Assembly (NCBI RefSeq): GCF_005222705.1
Contig: NZ_STGF01000031.1
Coordinates: 1 to 64,000 of the forward strand
Direction of reading: 5' to 3'
Origin: Paenibacillus sp. SY21-1
Lineage (GTDB): Bacteria; Bacillota; Bacilli; Paenibacillales; Paenibacillaceae
Length of the DNA: 64,000 nucleotides
Positions 1 to 7,265 of the stretch are shown here, in pieces (positions within the stretch are counted from its first letter, which is position 1; every line of letters starts with the position of its first letter). The position numbers and the translations under genes were made by a program. The notes below the pieces were generated by a model. The model was not told where the DNA came from, searched no databases, and saw only the letters and a list, made by a program, of their open reading frames with translations.

Positions 1-117
1 CAAGATGAGATTTCCCAGTATGTAAGACCCCTTGAAGACGACGAGGTTGATAGGTTCGGGGTGGAAGCACAGCAATGTGTGGAGCTGACGAATACTAATC
101 GGTCGAGGGCTTATCCT
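1..117 (+). rRNA. rrl: 23S ribosomal RNA, 3' end (partial)
   Basis: The sequence runs from the window edge through the highly conserved end of bacterial 23S rRNA (GAGCTGACGAATACTAATCG followed by GTCGAGGGCTTA). Only about the last 117 bases are inside the window. The exact 3' end is set by similarity to the Bacillus end and is good to a few bases. A spacer of about 65 bases follows before the 5S gene; no tRNA is seen in it. Confidence 0.95.
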
Positions 118-182
118 AAACAGCAATAAGGGCTTTCAGCAGCCTCACTTTCGTATCCAGTTTTCAGCGTGCAAACGCTACG

Positions 183-299
183 TTTGGTGGCGATGGCGGA
201 GGGGAACCACGCGTTCCCATCTCGAACACGACCGTTAAGCCCTCCAGCGCCGATGGTACTTGGACCGCAGGGTCCTGGGAGAGTAGGACGTCGCCAAGC
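183..299 (+). rRNA. rrf: 5S ribosomal RNA
   Basis: A complete 5S rRNA of about 117 bases. It begins TTTGGTGGCGATGGCGG, has the conserved CCCATCTCGAACACG loop and AGCGCCGATGGTA segment, and ends GAGAGTAGGACGTCGCCAAGC. It closes an rRNA operon whose 23S end lies just upstream. The last bases (from 287) are copied again in the repeats downstream. Confidence 0.96.
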
Positions 300-307
300 A
301 CAGATAA

Positions 308-335
308 CCTGCCGTATTATTGCGGCAGGTTTTTT
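308..335 (+). terminator. rRNA operon terminator, copy 1
   Basis: Stem CCTGCCG (308-314) pairs with CGGCAGG (323-329), followed by six T. It lies 8 bases after the 5S gene. It recurs at 502-529 and 695-723 as part of the tandem repeat. Confidence 0.9.
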
Positions 336-501
336 GTTGTGCTGGGACGTAACTCTCCTGGGGGAGAGTGTATGAACCCAGCGATCGAAGCAAAGCGGAG
401 AAGCAGGCCCGGCCCTGGAGGAAGGTTCAAACGCCGACCTCGAAGCGAAGCCATGAAGCATAGTCAGCCGGTGCGGAACGGACGTCGCCAAGCACAGATA
501 A

Positions 502-529
502 CCTGCCGTATTATTGCGGCAGGTTTTTT
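502..529 (+). terminator. rRNA operon terminator, copy 2
   Basis: Same stem as copy 1 (502-508 with 517-523) and the same T run, in the second repeat unit. It would catch any read-through from the rRNA operon. Confidence 0.75.
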
Positions 530-694
530 GTTGTGCTGGGACGTAACTCTCCCGGGGAGAGTGTATGAACCTAGCGATCGAAGCAAAGCGGAGAAGCAGG
601 CCCGGCCCTAGAGGAAGGTTCAAACGCCGACCTCGAAGCGAAGCCATGAAGCATAGTCAGCCGGTGCGGAACGGACGTCGCCAAGCACAGATAA

Positions 695-723
695 CCTGCC
701 GTATTTATTGCGGCAGGTTTTTT
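695..723 (+). terminator. rRNA operon terminator, copy 3
   Basis: Same stem (695-701 with 711-717) with a loop one base longer, and a T run, in the third repeat unit. Confidence 0.75.
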
Positions 724-873
724 GTTGTGCTGGGACGTAACTCTCCTGGGGGAGAGTGTATGAACCCAGCGATCGAAGCAAAGCGGAGAAGCAGGCCCGG
801 CCATAGAGGAAGGTTCAAACGCCGACCTCGAAGCGAAGCCATGAAGCATAGTCAGCCGGTGCGGCAGGTTTTT

Positions 874-882
874 TGTTATAAT
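874..882 (+). promoter_or_regulatory. Extended -10 promoter for the YjbR-like gene
   Basis: TG (874-875), one base, then TATAAT (877-882) forms an extended -10 element at the end of the collapsed repeat. No good -35 hexamer is seen. The gene starts 66 bases downstream. Confidence 0.5.
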
Positions 883-947
883 GGACCATACCCTCTTTAA
901 GAAGAATATATATTAAGATCGCTATGTGAATGGAACGGAGGAATATA

Positions 948-1289
948 ATGCTGGAGGATGTTGTTGATTATTGTCTTGGAATGAAGGGAGCCAGCAAGGA
1001 GTATCCGTTTGGACCGGACCCGATGGTTATTAAGGTTGCGGGGAAAATGTTTGCATTAATCTCGGATAAGCCAAATTCGATTTCACTAAAATGTGATCCT
1101 GTCATAGCTGAAAACTTGCGTGAGCAGTACGAGGCTGTCATTCCCGGTTATCATTTGAACAAAAAGCATTGGAATACGGTTAGGCTTGACGGCAGCATGC
1201 AGAGGGAAGAAGTAAATAGCATGATTCTTCACTCCTACAAGCTGGTATTTGCCTCTCTTCCGAAGAAAACACAAGCTAATTGGATGTAG
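948..1289 (+). CDS. MmcQ/YjbR family protein
   Basis: A 113-residue protein of the YjbR/MmcQ family: short alpha/beta proteins with a CyaY-like fold that are often annotated as DNA-binding, without a settled biochemical role. Visible family features are an N-terminal helix, a PFGPDPMVIKVAGKMFALI strand pair, and GYHLNKKHWNTVRLDG near the C-terminus. The start at 948 has GGAGG six bases upstream; an ATG at 930 is in frame but overlaps that ribosome binding site. It stands alone between the rRNA tail repeat and the heme island. Function in this organism is not known. Confidence 0.85.
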   Translation: MLEDVVDYCLGMKGASKEYPFGPDPMVIKVAGKMFALISDKPNSISLKCDPVIAENLREQYEAVIPGYHLNKKHWNTVRLDGSMQREEVNSMILHSYKLVFASLPKKTQANWM

Positions 1290-1346
1290 GCAGGAGAGAA
1301 ATAAATCCATTGAAATGGATGATTATGGGCGCATCTCTAACGAGAA

Positions 1347-1379
1347 GTTCATACTGCGTTCATATATAATGGGTAGCAT
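1347..1379 (+). promoter_or_regulatory. HssR-type direct repeat and -10 element, box a
   Basis: GTTCATACT (1347-1355), two bases, GTTCATATA (1358-1366), then TAGCAT at 1374-1379, exactly 16 bases after the start of the second repeat. This copies the published S. aureus HssR operator plan (GTTCATATT, two bases, GTTCATATT). It precedes the NEAT gene at 1587. Confidence 0.7.
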
Positions 1380-1399
1380 TTATTAAGAAAAAATAGAGG

Positions 1400-1419
1400 G
1401 AGCAGATTGCTCTTTTTTT
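1400..1419 (+). terminator. Weak terminator after the YjbR-like gene
   Basis: GAGCA (1400-1404) pairs with TGCTC (1408-1412), followed by seven T. The stem is short. It lies inside the presumed leader transcribed from box a, so it could also act as an attenuator. Confidence 0.4.
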
Positions 1420-1424
1420 GACCT

Positions 1425-1443
1425 CATTATGATAATGATTATA
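1425..1443 (+). promoter_or_regulatory. Fur box
   Basis: CATTATGATAATGATTATA matches 15 of 19 bases of GATAATGATAATCATTATC. It lies about 50 bp downstream of the box-a promoter and 143 bp ahead of the NEAT gene, so iron-loaded Fur would block transcription. Confidence 0.75.
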
Positions 1444-1586
1444 AATTTAAGTGTCGACAGAATGTTTTTACAAGTTAATTAGAATAGCGTTTAGGAACAA
1501 AGGGGGATCTTCTACGATTGCGGTATTAAATGCATTATAAATGCTAGTGAAGAGATTAGTGGAGGAAGGTTAGGTTTGCGTTTTTT

Positions 1587-2606
1587 ATGCAATGGAAAAT
1601 AAAGCGTTCGCTCGTTTGGTTATTGATTGCTGCTTTACTATTGTCGACCCTGCAAGTTGGAGTATTGACCGTTGAGGCGGAGGTAACGAATGGCGATATT
1701 CCCAATGGAGAGTATGAAGTCGATTTTAATTATCTTGAAGATGGTAAAAATTCTGTATCGACCGCTAACCAGTATATGAAAATAAGCGGACAAAAAGGGA
1801 AGCTGATCGTCGATAACGGACAAATCACGTCACAGCATGAAATGCTAAAAGCAGAATATGCCCATTTTGAGTATTTGGGTATCAGGCCCGTTAATCTGCC
1901 AAGAGCCATAATCTTGCATAATGCAGTTACCCGACTGGAAGAGGTATCCGGGCACGAGGGCTATCAGATTATTTCGGTAGTGCTGAAAGCTGGGGATGAC
2001 AGCTACGTCGTTGCTAGCTACACAATTGAAAATCCCGCCATTACACCTGCTGCTATAGATCAGTACAAGGTAACCTTATTTAGAGACTATCAAGGGGCAG
2101 AGCAAAAGCGATACGTTGCTCATCAGCCGCTATCCTTATATGTGCTTGATACGAATCAGCCAACCTCTGAACTGTCTGTGTACGCCGAAGAGGTTTCTCC
2201 TTCCGTAACAACGGTTATTCAAAAAAACAATTAGGAAACGCTGGATATGCTGCGCGGCAATATTTCCTTGAATGTAATTCCTAAGAATAATTTGCTGAAG
2301 TGGTTCCTTGTGCAGCCTGATGGCGGTTATCTGGAACCAGAAGTATATGAGCCGATGTTAACCTTTAAAGGCGCTCCGAATCATAAGCTATCTACCGATC
2401 AGCAGAAGGTTTATCAGGGGTATCTTCGCTGGGCGCACACAGATGAGGTAGAATGGAACGGACTTGGAAAAATTGTCTATATGTATCAGGATGTAAAAAT
2501 ATCCCTGTACGTTAGCTTTAATCGAACAATTCATGAGGAGCTTCAGAAGTCGCTTTCATTCGCGGAGCGCTTGTCTGCTGAAGGAGTGAAAACGGCCGCC
2601 GCCTAG
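1587..2606 (+). pseudogene. NEAT-domain surface protein interrupted by an in-frame TAG
   Basis: One open frame of 340 codons carries a single TAG at 2232-2234. The first part (215 residues) has a signal peptide and a NEAT-type heme-binding domain (FNYLEDGKNSVSTANQYMK ... FEYLGIRP). The part after the stop (NISLNVIPKNN ... KISLYVSFN) matches residues 427-520 of the large NEAT-SLH protein at 2677. The match to that protein spans the stop itself (PSVTTVIQ ... NISLNVIP against PTVTYLKA ... NLTFTVSP), so the TAG falls inside one domain; CAG to TAG is the simplest cause. It lacks SLH domains or another anchor, so an intact form would be secreted. The GGAGG is 17 bases ahead of ATG 1587, an unusually long gap. 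The alternative is a working truncated single-NEAT protein. Confidence 0.75.
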
Positions 2607-2610
2607 CAAG

Positions 2611-2655
2611 AAGAAAGCCGTGCCCCCGTTGAAAAACGAGGGACACGGCTTTCTT
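2611..2655. terminator. Bidirectional terminator between convergent NEAT genes
   Basis: A perfect 12-bp stem, AAGAAAGCCGTG (2611-2622) with CACGGCTTTCTT (2644-2655), lies between the stop codons of the plus-strand broken NEAT gene and the minus-strand NEAT-SLH gene. Confidence 0.85.
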
Positions 2656-2676
2656 GGTTTAAGAAGCTTAGGCAGC

Positions 2677-5600
2677 TTACTGAGGAGCCGCGACCGTCGA
2701 GAAAGTTTTGGCTTGATAATCCAATAGCCTCATAATCATTGTCAAAGCTTCAGCGCGGGTCGCTTGGCCATTCGGATCAAACAGGTTTCCGCTTTTACCC
2801 TGAATCAAACCGGCTTCGACAGCGGCTTCAATGGCCTTCAACGCCCAAGCTGGAACGTCTGCGGAATCTTTGAAGGTCAATTGTGTGCCTGTTCCATTGG
2901 ATTGCAGACCAGCGGCGCGTGCGATGATGACGGCGAGTTCGGCCCGCGTAATCGCTCTGTCCGGTTTGAAGGTTTGATCTGTATAGCCATTAATCAGACC
3001 GGCCTCAACAACCTGTGCGATATACGGTTTTGCCCAAGCTTTTGTAAGATCTGTATCGCTGAATTCTGGCTGAGAGCTTGCTGTCGGCAGCTTCAACGCT
3101 CTGCTAATAAAGGTTGCGAATTCAGCTCTCGTAACATTGCCGTTTGGACGGAATGTGCCGTCTTGATAGCCTTTTGCAATATCCAGCTTGATTGCTCTTT
3201 CAATTGTGCCGGCTGCCCAGTGAGTTCCTACATCCTTAAAGGCGCCTGTTTGCGGTTTAGTCGCACTTTCTCCGCCCGAGCTCGCTTGATCATCCGGTTT
3301 GTCGGTTGGCTTAGGCTCGGTTGTCTCCTCTTCAAACGTTGGCGGCGACGGAGCCGTTCCGTCCTGAGGCGTTCCGCTCGTAGTGGACTGTAAGGTGCTT
3401 TCATCAAAAACAAACTGAATCGTATAATGCTTGCCGTTATAACCGTATTCGGGCCAATCAATATCAACGGTGCCCGTTTGTTTGCCAGACAGGCTCGATA
3501 GCGGGAATGAAACAATTCGAGTATTATTTTCCGAGTTTTGACTGACGTTCGTTTGACTGCTGCCGTTTAACGTAATCGTATGAATTTCTTTGCTTTGCGT
3601 AACGGTGAATAAGAGCGTTTTGCTGCCGCCTTGCACCTTGAGCAAAGCGGGTTTCACCACATACCCGTCCATAATGGACACCGAATCGGTGCCGTCCTTT
3701 AACACTCGATAGTTAATCGTATAGTTGCCGTCTGCGAGCCCCCCGGTTCCAGGCGTCCCTGGGTTAGGGTTCCCGGGATCAGGCTCTACCTTTTGAGTAA
3801 TGGAGGCAAACTGGAACAGATATTCGCTTTCGGTTTGAGCTCCATTCTTCAGAAGAACAAGTTTGTAAGCTGCGCTCAAATCCGACAGTTCAAATTTCAC
3901 GGCTGTAACGGAAGAAGCTTGAACAACGGCAATCGTGTTCAAAGATTGAACAGCAGCGTTTACCGGCAGAATTTCTGTATTCGTCGCTGTATTGATAAGC
4001 TTCGTAATGGTCGCTCCTTCTTTAGGCGTGAAGCTGACGGTGTGTGTGCCGTTGCTGACGATCAACTCCCCTCCTAAATCGACCAATTCAGCGAGATCGC
4101 TGTCATCGACTGGTCTAAAGGCTACCGTATAGTTTCCGCTGGTAAATACTTTGGAGGCTTCAAAGCTAACCAGAGCCTGTGTAAGTGCTTCGATTGCTGC
4201 ATTAATGTCTGACTGTGCTTCGGCTGTAGCCAATACATTCTTGGCTGTTTCAGTTGCAGCAGCCAGTTCAGCTTTGGAGCCCGCTTTGAAGCTGCCTGCT
4301 GTTGTTCCTTCAACTGCTGCGGTATATGCGGCTTGAGCCTTGGCGATTAGGGAATTTAATTCACCCAAGTAAATAGAAGCGGCCTTAAATGCTGCAATGG
4401 CTTCTGTAAGCTTTGTTGTACTGCTCAGGATAGCTGGGCGTTTGGCAGCCAAATTCGCTGTTAGATCGGATGATTCTTTTAGAGCAAGCTTCAGCTTATC
4501 AAGAGCAAGTTCATAGTCCTCCTCTTTGTTTGGGACAGCTACGGAGCCTTCGGCAAGCTTCTCGGCAACAACAGCATCAAGCTTTAATTGCTCCAAAATA
4601 TCGGCGTTGTAGCTAATGAAGACATTACGAGTTTCTTCTCCAACTTTGTAGCGAACAAAAGATAAGCCTTCCCAAGCGTTAAGATCAGTTACAGCTGTAT
4701 GGGTGATTACCTGATATACCTGATTGTTGGCGGTAGAGCTTTTGGTCATATGGCCAGCGCGATAAAACTCGTCCTTATGATCTAATAATTTGATGTCCTG
4801 CAGTCCTCCATCTCCTTCAGGGATGGAACGAACCACTTCCTGTGGCTCAGGAGAAACAGTGAACGTCAGATTGGCATATATGTTTCTTGAAACCTGAGAC
4901 GTGGCCTTGAGATAAGTAACCGTAGGCAAGAGATCGCCGGCAAAAGGAGACAGTTTGTTAGCCGGTTCTAGTCCGTCCTGACCAGGCGTTGCATCAAGGA
5001 AATTCACTTTAACCGCTTCTGTTTCCAGGTAATATTCTCCTTTCAGGCGGTTATAGTCATCCATTAGTCTTCTGTTAGCATTGTCTACTGTCGCTTGCGT
5101 AGCGCTATAATTAGCGATAGCCGTTTCTGCGGTGTTGATTCGGGTCGTTAGTGTCGTTCTAGCGTCCTTTATATGCTCGCCTGCTGTAACTGGGGGATAA
5201 GCGAGATCAGGCTTGCCTTCAGTTGTTCCGACTGTCACCACCGAAGCGACAAAGGGTTTGACGATTTTCAGAGAACTGTAAAGAGTGCTGCGATCGGCCA
5301 ACGCGATAACAGATTCTTTATAAGCGACAAGCTCGGTCTCAAGCGCCTGGTAAACGCCAAGCAACAGCTGCTCATTGCTGCTATTCTGCAAAATGCCTTC
5401 CCGTGCCGATTCAATCGCAGCTAGCAAGCTGTCTCTTTTGGCCTTAGGGTACTTTCCATATTCACTGGCTTCATATTGAGTTGCTTGGTCCTTTAGGACT
5501 CCCTCGTTTGTTGTAGCGAACAAGGTGTCAGCGCTTGTTAGCAAATCGTTTAGCTTATCCAATACCGAGGGGCCTTCCGGATTGGTTCCTTCGCCTGTAT

Positions 5601-6147
5601 CGCCGTAACCAGGCAAACCGCTTTTATTAATTTCAAGCTGTGCATGATACCAGTGATCGTAGTCCAGGTTTCCTTTGTAATCGATATGCATAAGAATATC
5701 AGGGTTCGTATCTAATTGATCAATAGGCATACTTACGATTACATTCCCGTTTTCGGATTGATTAACCGTAAATTCAGTATATCCGTCCTGTCCAGTCACG
5801 GAATCTTTTTGCCCCGTTATTTTCGTAATAATGGCTTTCGGCTTGTCATTTTGTCGATATCCTAAGTATTCAAAATGATTGTGGTTCGCGCTTGTAATTT
5901 CATGCTGAAAGGTCATGCTGCCCGATTCATTAACAATTAATTTTCCTGAATTGGCGACATTCATAAAACCGTTTGCAACGGAAGTGTTGCTTTTTCCGTC
6001 TTCAAGGTAGCGATAAGCAAGAGAATATGTACCAGCAGGAATACTAATACCCGTCGTGGTTTCTGCAGCTGCCTTATAAGGGATCAGGGCTAAAAGCAAT
6101 AAAAATGAAAGCCATATGGCCGTCGTTCTTTTAAACTTTGTAGTCAA
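2677..6147 (-). CDS. Large multi-NEAT, SLH-anchored heme-binding protein
   Basis: A secreted cell-wall protein of 1156 residues. Numbering from the upstream GTG at 6156, it has a signal peptide (to about 31), a NEAT domain at about 36-178 ending in the heme-ligand motif YDHWY, helical FIVAR-like linkers, two degenerate NEAT-like domains at about 377-525 and 670-790, a NEAT domain at about 805-925 with YGYNGKHY (one residue longer than the usual YxxxY), a Pro/Thr-rich hinge, and three SLH domains at about 973-1147. SLH domains bind secondary cell-wall polymers, so it is held on the wall without sortase. AAGGAG at 6156-6161 overlaps the GTG at 6156, so the TTG at 6147, eight bases further on, is the likely start. 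It probably receives heme at the surface and passes it inward. It is likely cotranscribed with the small secreted gene upstream. Confidence 0.9.
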   Translation of the reverse strand: MTTKFKRTTAIWLSFLLLLALIPYKAAAETTTGISIPAGTYSLAYRYLEDGKSNTSVANGFMNVANSGKLIVNESGSMTFQHEITSANHNHFEYLGYRQNDKPKAIITKITGQKDSVTGQDGYTEFTVNQSENGNVIVSMPIDQLDTNPDILMHIDYKGNLDYDHWYHAQLEINKSGLPGYGDTGEGTNPEGPSVLDKLNDLLTSADTLFATTNEGVLKDQATQYEASEYGKYPKAKRDSLLAAIESAREGILQNSSNEQLLLGVYQALETELVAYKESVIALADRSTLYSSLKIVKPFVASVVTVGTTEGKPDLAYPPVTAGEHIKDARTTLTTRINTAETAIANYSATQATVDNANRRLMDDYNRLKGEYYLETEAVKVNFLDATPGQDGLEPANKLSPFAGDLLPTVTYLKATSQVSRNIYANLTFTVSPEPQEVVRSIPEGDGGLQDIKLLDHKDEFYRAGHMTKSSTANNQVYQVITHTAVTDLNAWEGLSFVRYKVGEETRNVFISYNADILEQLKLDAVVAEKLAEGSVAVPNKEEDYELALDKLKLALKESSDLTANLAAKRPAILSSTTKLTEAIAAFKAASIYLGELNSLIAKAQAAYTAAVEGTTAGSFKAGSKAELAAATETAKNVLATAEAQSDINAAIEALTQALVSFEASKVFTSGNYTVAFRPVDDSDLAELVDLGGELIVSNGTHTVSFTPKEGATITKLINTATNTEILPVNAAVQSLNTIAVVQASSVTAVKFELSDLSAAYKLVLLKNGAQTESEYLFQFASITQKVEPDPGNPNPGTPGTGGLADGNYTINYRVLKDGTDSVSIMDGYVVKPALLKVQGGSKTLLFTVTQSKEIHTITLNGSSQTNVSQNSENNTRIVSFPLSSLSGKQTGTVDIDWPEYGYNGKHYTIQFVFDESTLQSTTSGTPQDGTAPSPPTFEEETTEPKPTDKPDDQASSGGESATKPQTGAFKDVGTHWAAGTIERAIKLDIAKGYQDGTFRPNGNVTRAEFATFISRALKLPTASSQPEFSDTDLTKAWAKPYIAQVVEAGLINGYTDQTFKPDRAITRAELAVIIARAAGLQSNGTGTQLTFKDSADVPAWALKAIEAAVEAGLIQGKSGNLFDPNGQATRAEALTMIMRLLDYQAKTFSTVAAPQ

Positions 6148-6178
6148 GGTGGACACTCCTTATTTTTAATGAAAAAGA

Positions 6179-6213
6179 AGCAGAGCGGCAGACAAAAGTC
6201 ATGCCGCTACTGC
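6179..6213 (-). terminator. Hairpin between the small NEAT-like gene and the NEAT-SLH gene
   Basis: AGCGGCA (6184-6190) pairs with TGCCGCT (6202-6208), with a lower AGCAG/CTGCT extension. On the minus strand it is followed by the T-rich CTTCTTTTTC. It would partly terminate transcripts after the small secreted gene and lower expression of the large one. Confidence 0.6.
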
Positions 6214-6227
6214 TGAATGATTTGATA

Positions 6228-6611
6228 TTAGGTCCAGTGAAGAACGACGTCACGCTCTTCATCATGTGTGTATGTTGGTGTTACGATTTGGATGTGAAGA
6301 GTCAGATCGATGTCCGAAGTGGAGCTGCCGCTGAAAGTGAAAGTAGTGTTGCCGCCGGAAACGGATTTTGTAGCGTAGCCGTAGCCGTCAACGTAAAGGG
6401 ATGGGTAGTAGTTGCCAGCCAGTGTGATCGAAATCGTGCTGCCGTTAACATCCGCGCCGCCTACAATGTAAGCCGATGCGTGGGAAGGCGAGCCGTTTGG
6501 TTGATTGAACGTATAGCTTTGCGTAGCCGCAAACGCAGGAATTGCCATAACCATAGCCAGTACCAAAGCCATCAACATCATAGGGATTACTTTTTTCATC
6601 GATTTAACCAT
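6228..6611 (-). CDS. Small secreted NEAT-like protein (hemophore candidate)
   Basis: A 127-residue protein with a signal peptide ending AIPAFAA and one beta-rich domain of about 95 residues. Its layout resembles a NEAT domain: a SPSHASAYIVGG opening, a SLYVDGYG segment, and a final TYTHDEERDVVLHW that resembles the YxxxY heme-ligand strand, though with Y-T-H-D-E. It has no anchor, so it should be released, as known Bacillus hemophores are. ATG 6611 has AAGGAG 12 bases upstream; a TTG at 6632 is in frame but lies across the ribosome binding site. It is the first gene of a minus-strand unit with the large NEAT-SLH gene. The NEAT call is from pattern only and needs a structure or profile check. 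Confidence 0.75.
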   Translation of the reverse strand: MVKSMKKVIPMMLMALVLAMVMAIPAFAATQSYTFNQPNGSPSHASAYIVGGADVNGSTISITLAGNYYPSLYVDGYGYATKSVSGGNTTFTFSGSSTSDIDLTLHIQIVTPTYTHDEERDVVLHWT

Positions 6612-6780
6612 TTTTAAAACACTCTCCTTCAAATTGGGTTTATTTTGTTTGTTGCATAAACTTTCGATTTCGAAAAGCCAAAACGTCGAACTTACTGACT
6701 AGAATGCTGTATGTCCCTTTACGTCTGAAGCTTTCCTCCCTTCTGACCGCCTGATAAGACCTCCACAGAATGTATGACCG

Positions 6781-6799
6781 GATAATGATAATCATTATC
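6781..6799. promoter_or_regulatory. Perfect Fur box
   Basis: The 19 bases are identical to the consensus GATAATGATAATCATTATC. It lies 170 bp upstream of the small NEAT-like gene, inside its leader as judged from box d. Confidence 0.95.
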
Positions 6800-6912
6800 A
6801 ACTTATGCACTAAAAAAAAATCTGTGGTAAAAGATGTCGCCCTAGAAACGACGTCTACTTGTCAGAATCATTTCATGGTGGTGAATCCACTTAGCGGCAA
6901 CTAAATCGTAAT

Positions 6913-6931
6913 TCAATTGAGAATCATTGTC
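6913..6931. promoter_or_regulatory. Fur box (13 of 19)
   Basis: A weaker Fur-like site with an intact AATCATT core, between box d and the perfect Fur box. It would help silence the minus-strand unit. Confidence 0.55.
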
Positions 6932-7027
6932 AATACCCTTGGATTATTTTTGAACATCATACACATTTTTCTTGGGTAGAGTGAGTGCGCCTGTTCAATT
7001 ATTTTCCAAAATGGATTCTCGGACAAT

Positions 7028-7060
7028 ATCCTACCGCATGATTATGAACGCAGTGTGAAC
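7028..7060 (-). promoter_or_regulatory. HssR-type direct repeat and -10 element, box d
   Basis: On the minus strand: GTTCACACT (7060-7052), GC, GTTCATAAT (7049-7041), and TAGGAT at 7033-7028, again 16 bases from the start of the second repeat. It faces the small NEAT-like gene. Box b lies 77 bp away in the opposite direction. Confidence 0.7.
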
Positions 7061-7137
7061 AAAAAATTACATTTCACTCCAAGCCTAGCACTACATCTAA
7101 ACGTCCAGAAAGTAGAGTTGGGCATTTGTAATGTGAT

Positions 7138-7170
7138 GTTCATACTCCGTTCATATTCATCCTGTATTTT
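7138..7170 (+). promoter_or_regulatory. HssR-type direct repeat and -10 element, box b
   Basis: GTTCATACT (7138-7146), CC, GTTCATATT (7149-7157), then TATTTT at 7165-7170. The second repeat is a perfect match to the S. aureus HssR half-site. It drives the NEAT-SLH gene at 7266. Confidence 0.75.
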
Positions 7171-7216
7171 AAAGTCTATATGCTGACATGTAGAGGGGTT
7201 ACTTTATTCATTCAAT

Positions 7217-7235
7217 GATAATGAGAATCACTTTT
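7217..7235. promoter_or_regulatory. Fur box
   Basis: GATAATGAGAATCACTTTT matches 15 of 19 consensus bases. It lies about 40 bp downstream of the expected start of transcription from box b and 30 bp before the start codon, so bound Fur would act as a roadblock. Confidence 0.75.
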
Positions 7236-7265
7236 AGATCGGCAATTTTTAAGCGAGGAGTGTTT

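Larger units (their letters stand above)
287..870 (+). repeat. Tandem repeat of the 5S tail plus terminator, about 194 bp x 3
   Basis: Three near-identical units start at 287, 481 and 674 (periods 194 and 193). Each holds the last 14 or so bases of the 5S gene, the terminator hairpin, a second hairpin (ACTCTCC with GGAGAGT), and about 100 bp that contains AGCGATCGAAGCAAAGCGGA and ends AGCCGGTGCGG. Unit 3 joins directly at TGCGG (860-864) to the terminator remnant GCAGGTTTTTTGTT, as if a fourth unit had been lost by recombination between two TGCGG stretches. Short reading frames run through the units, but they follow the repeat and have no ribosome binding sites, so I do not call them genes. 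Confidence 0.9.

Noticed and set aside
287..870. CRISPR-like spacing of repeats
   Set aside because: The 194-bp units are repeated over their whole length with no unique spacers, and no cas gene is present.
111..900. Several open frames of 68-178 codons on both strands in the rRNA-tail repeats
   Set aside because: They follow the repeat unit, have no ribosome binding sites, and some overlap the 5S gene. They are by-products of the tandem repeat.
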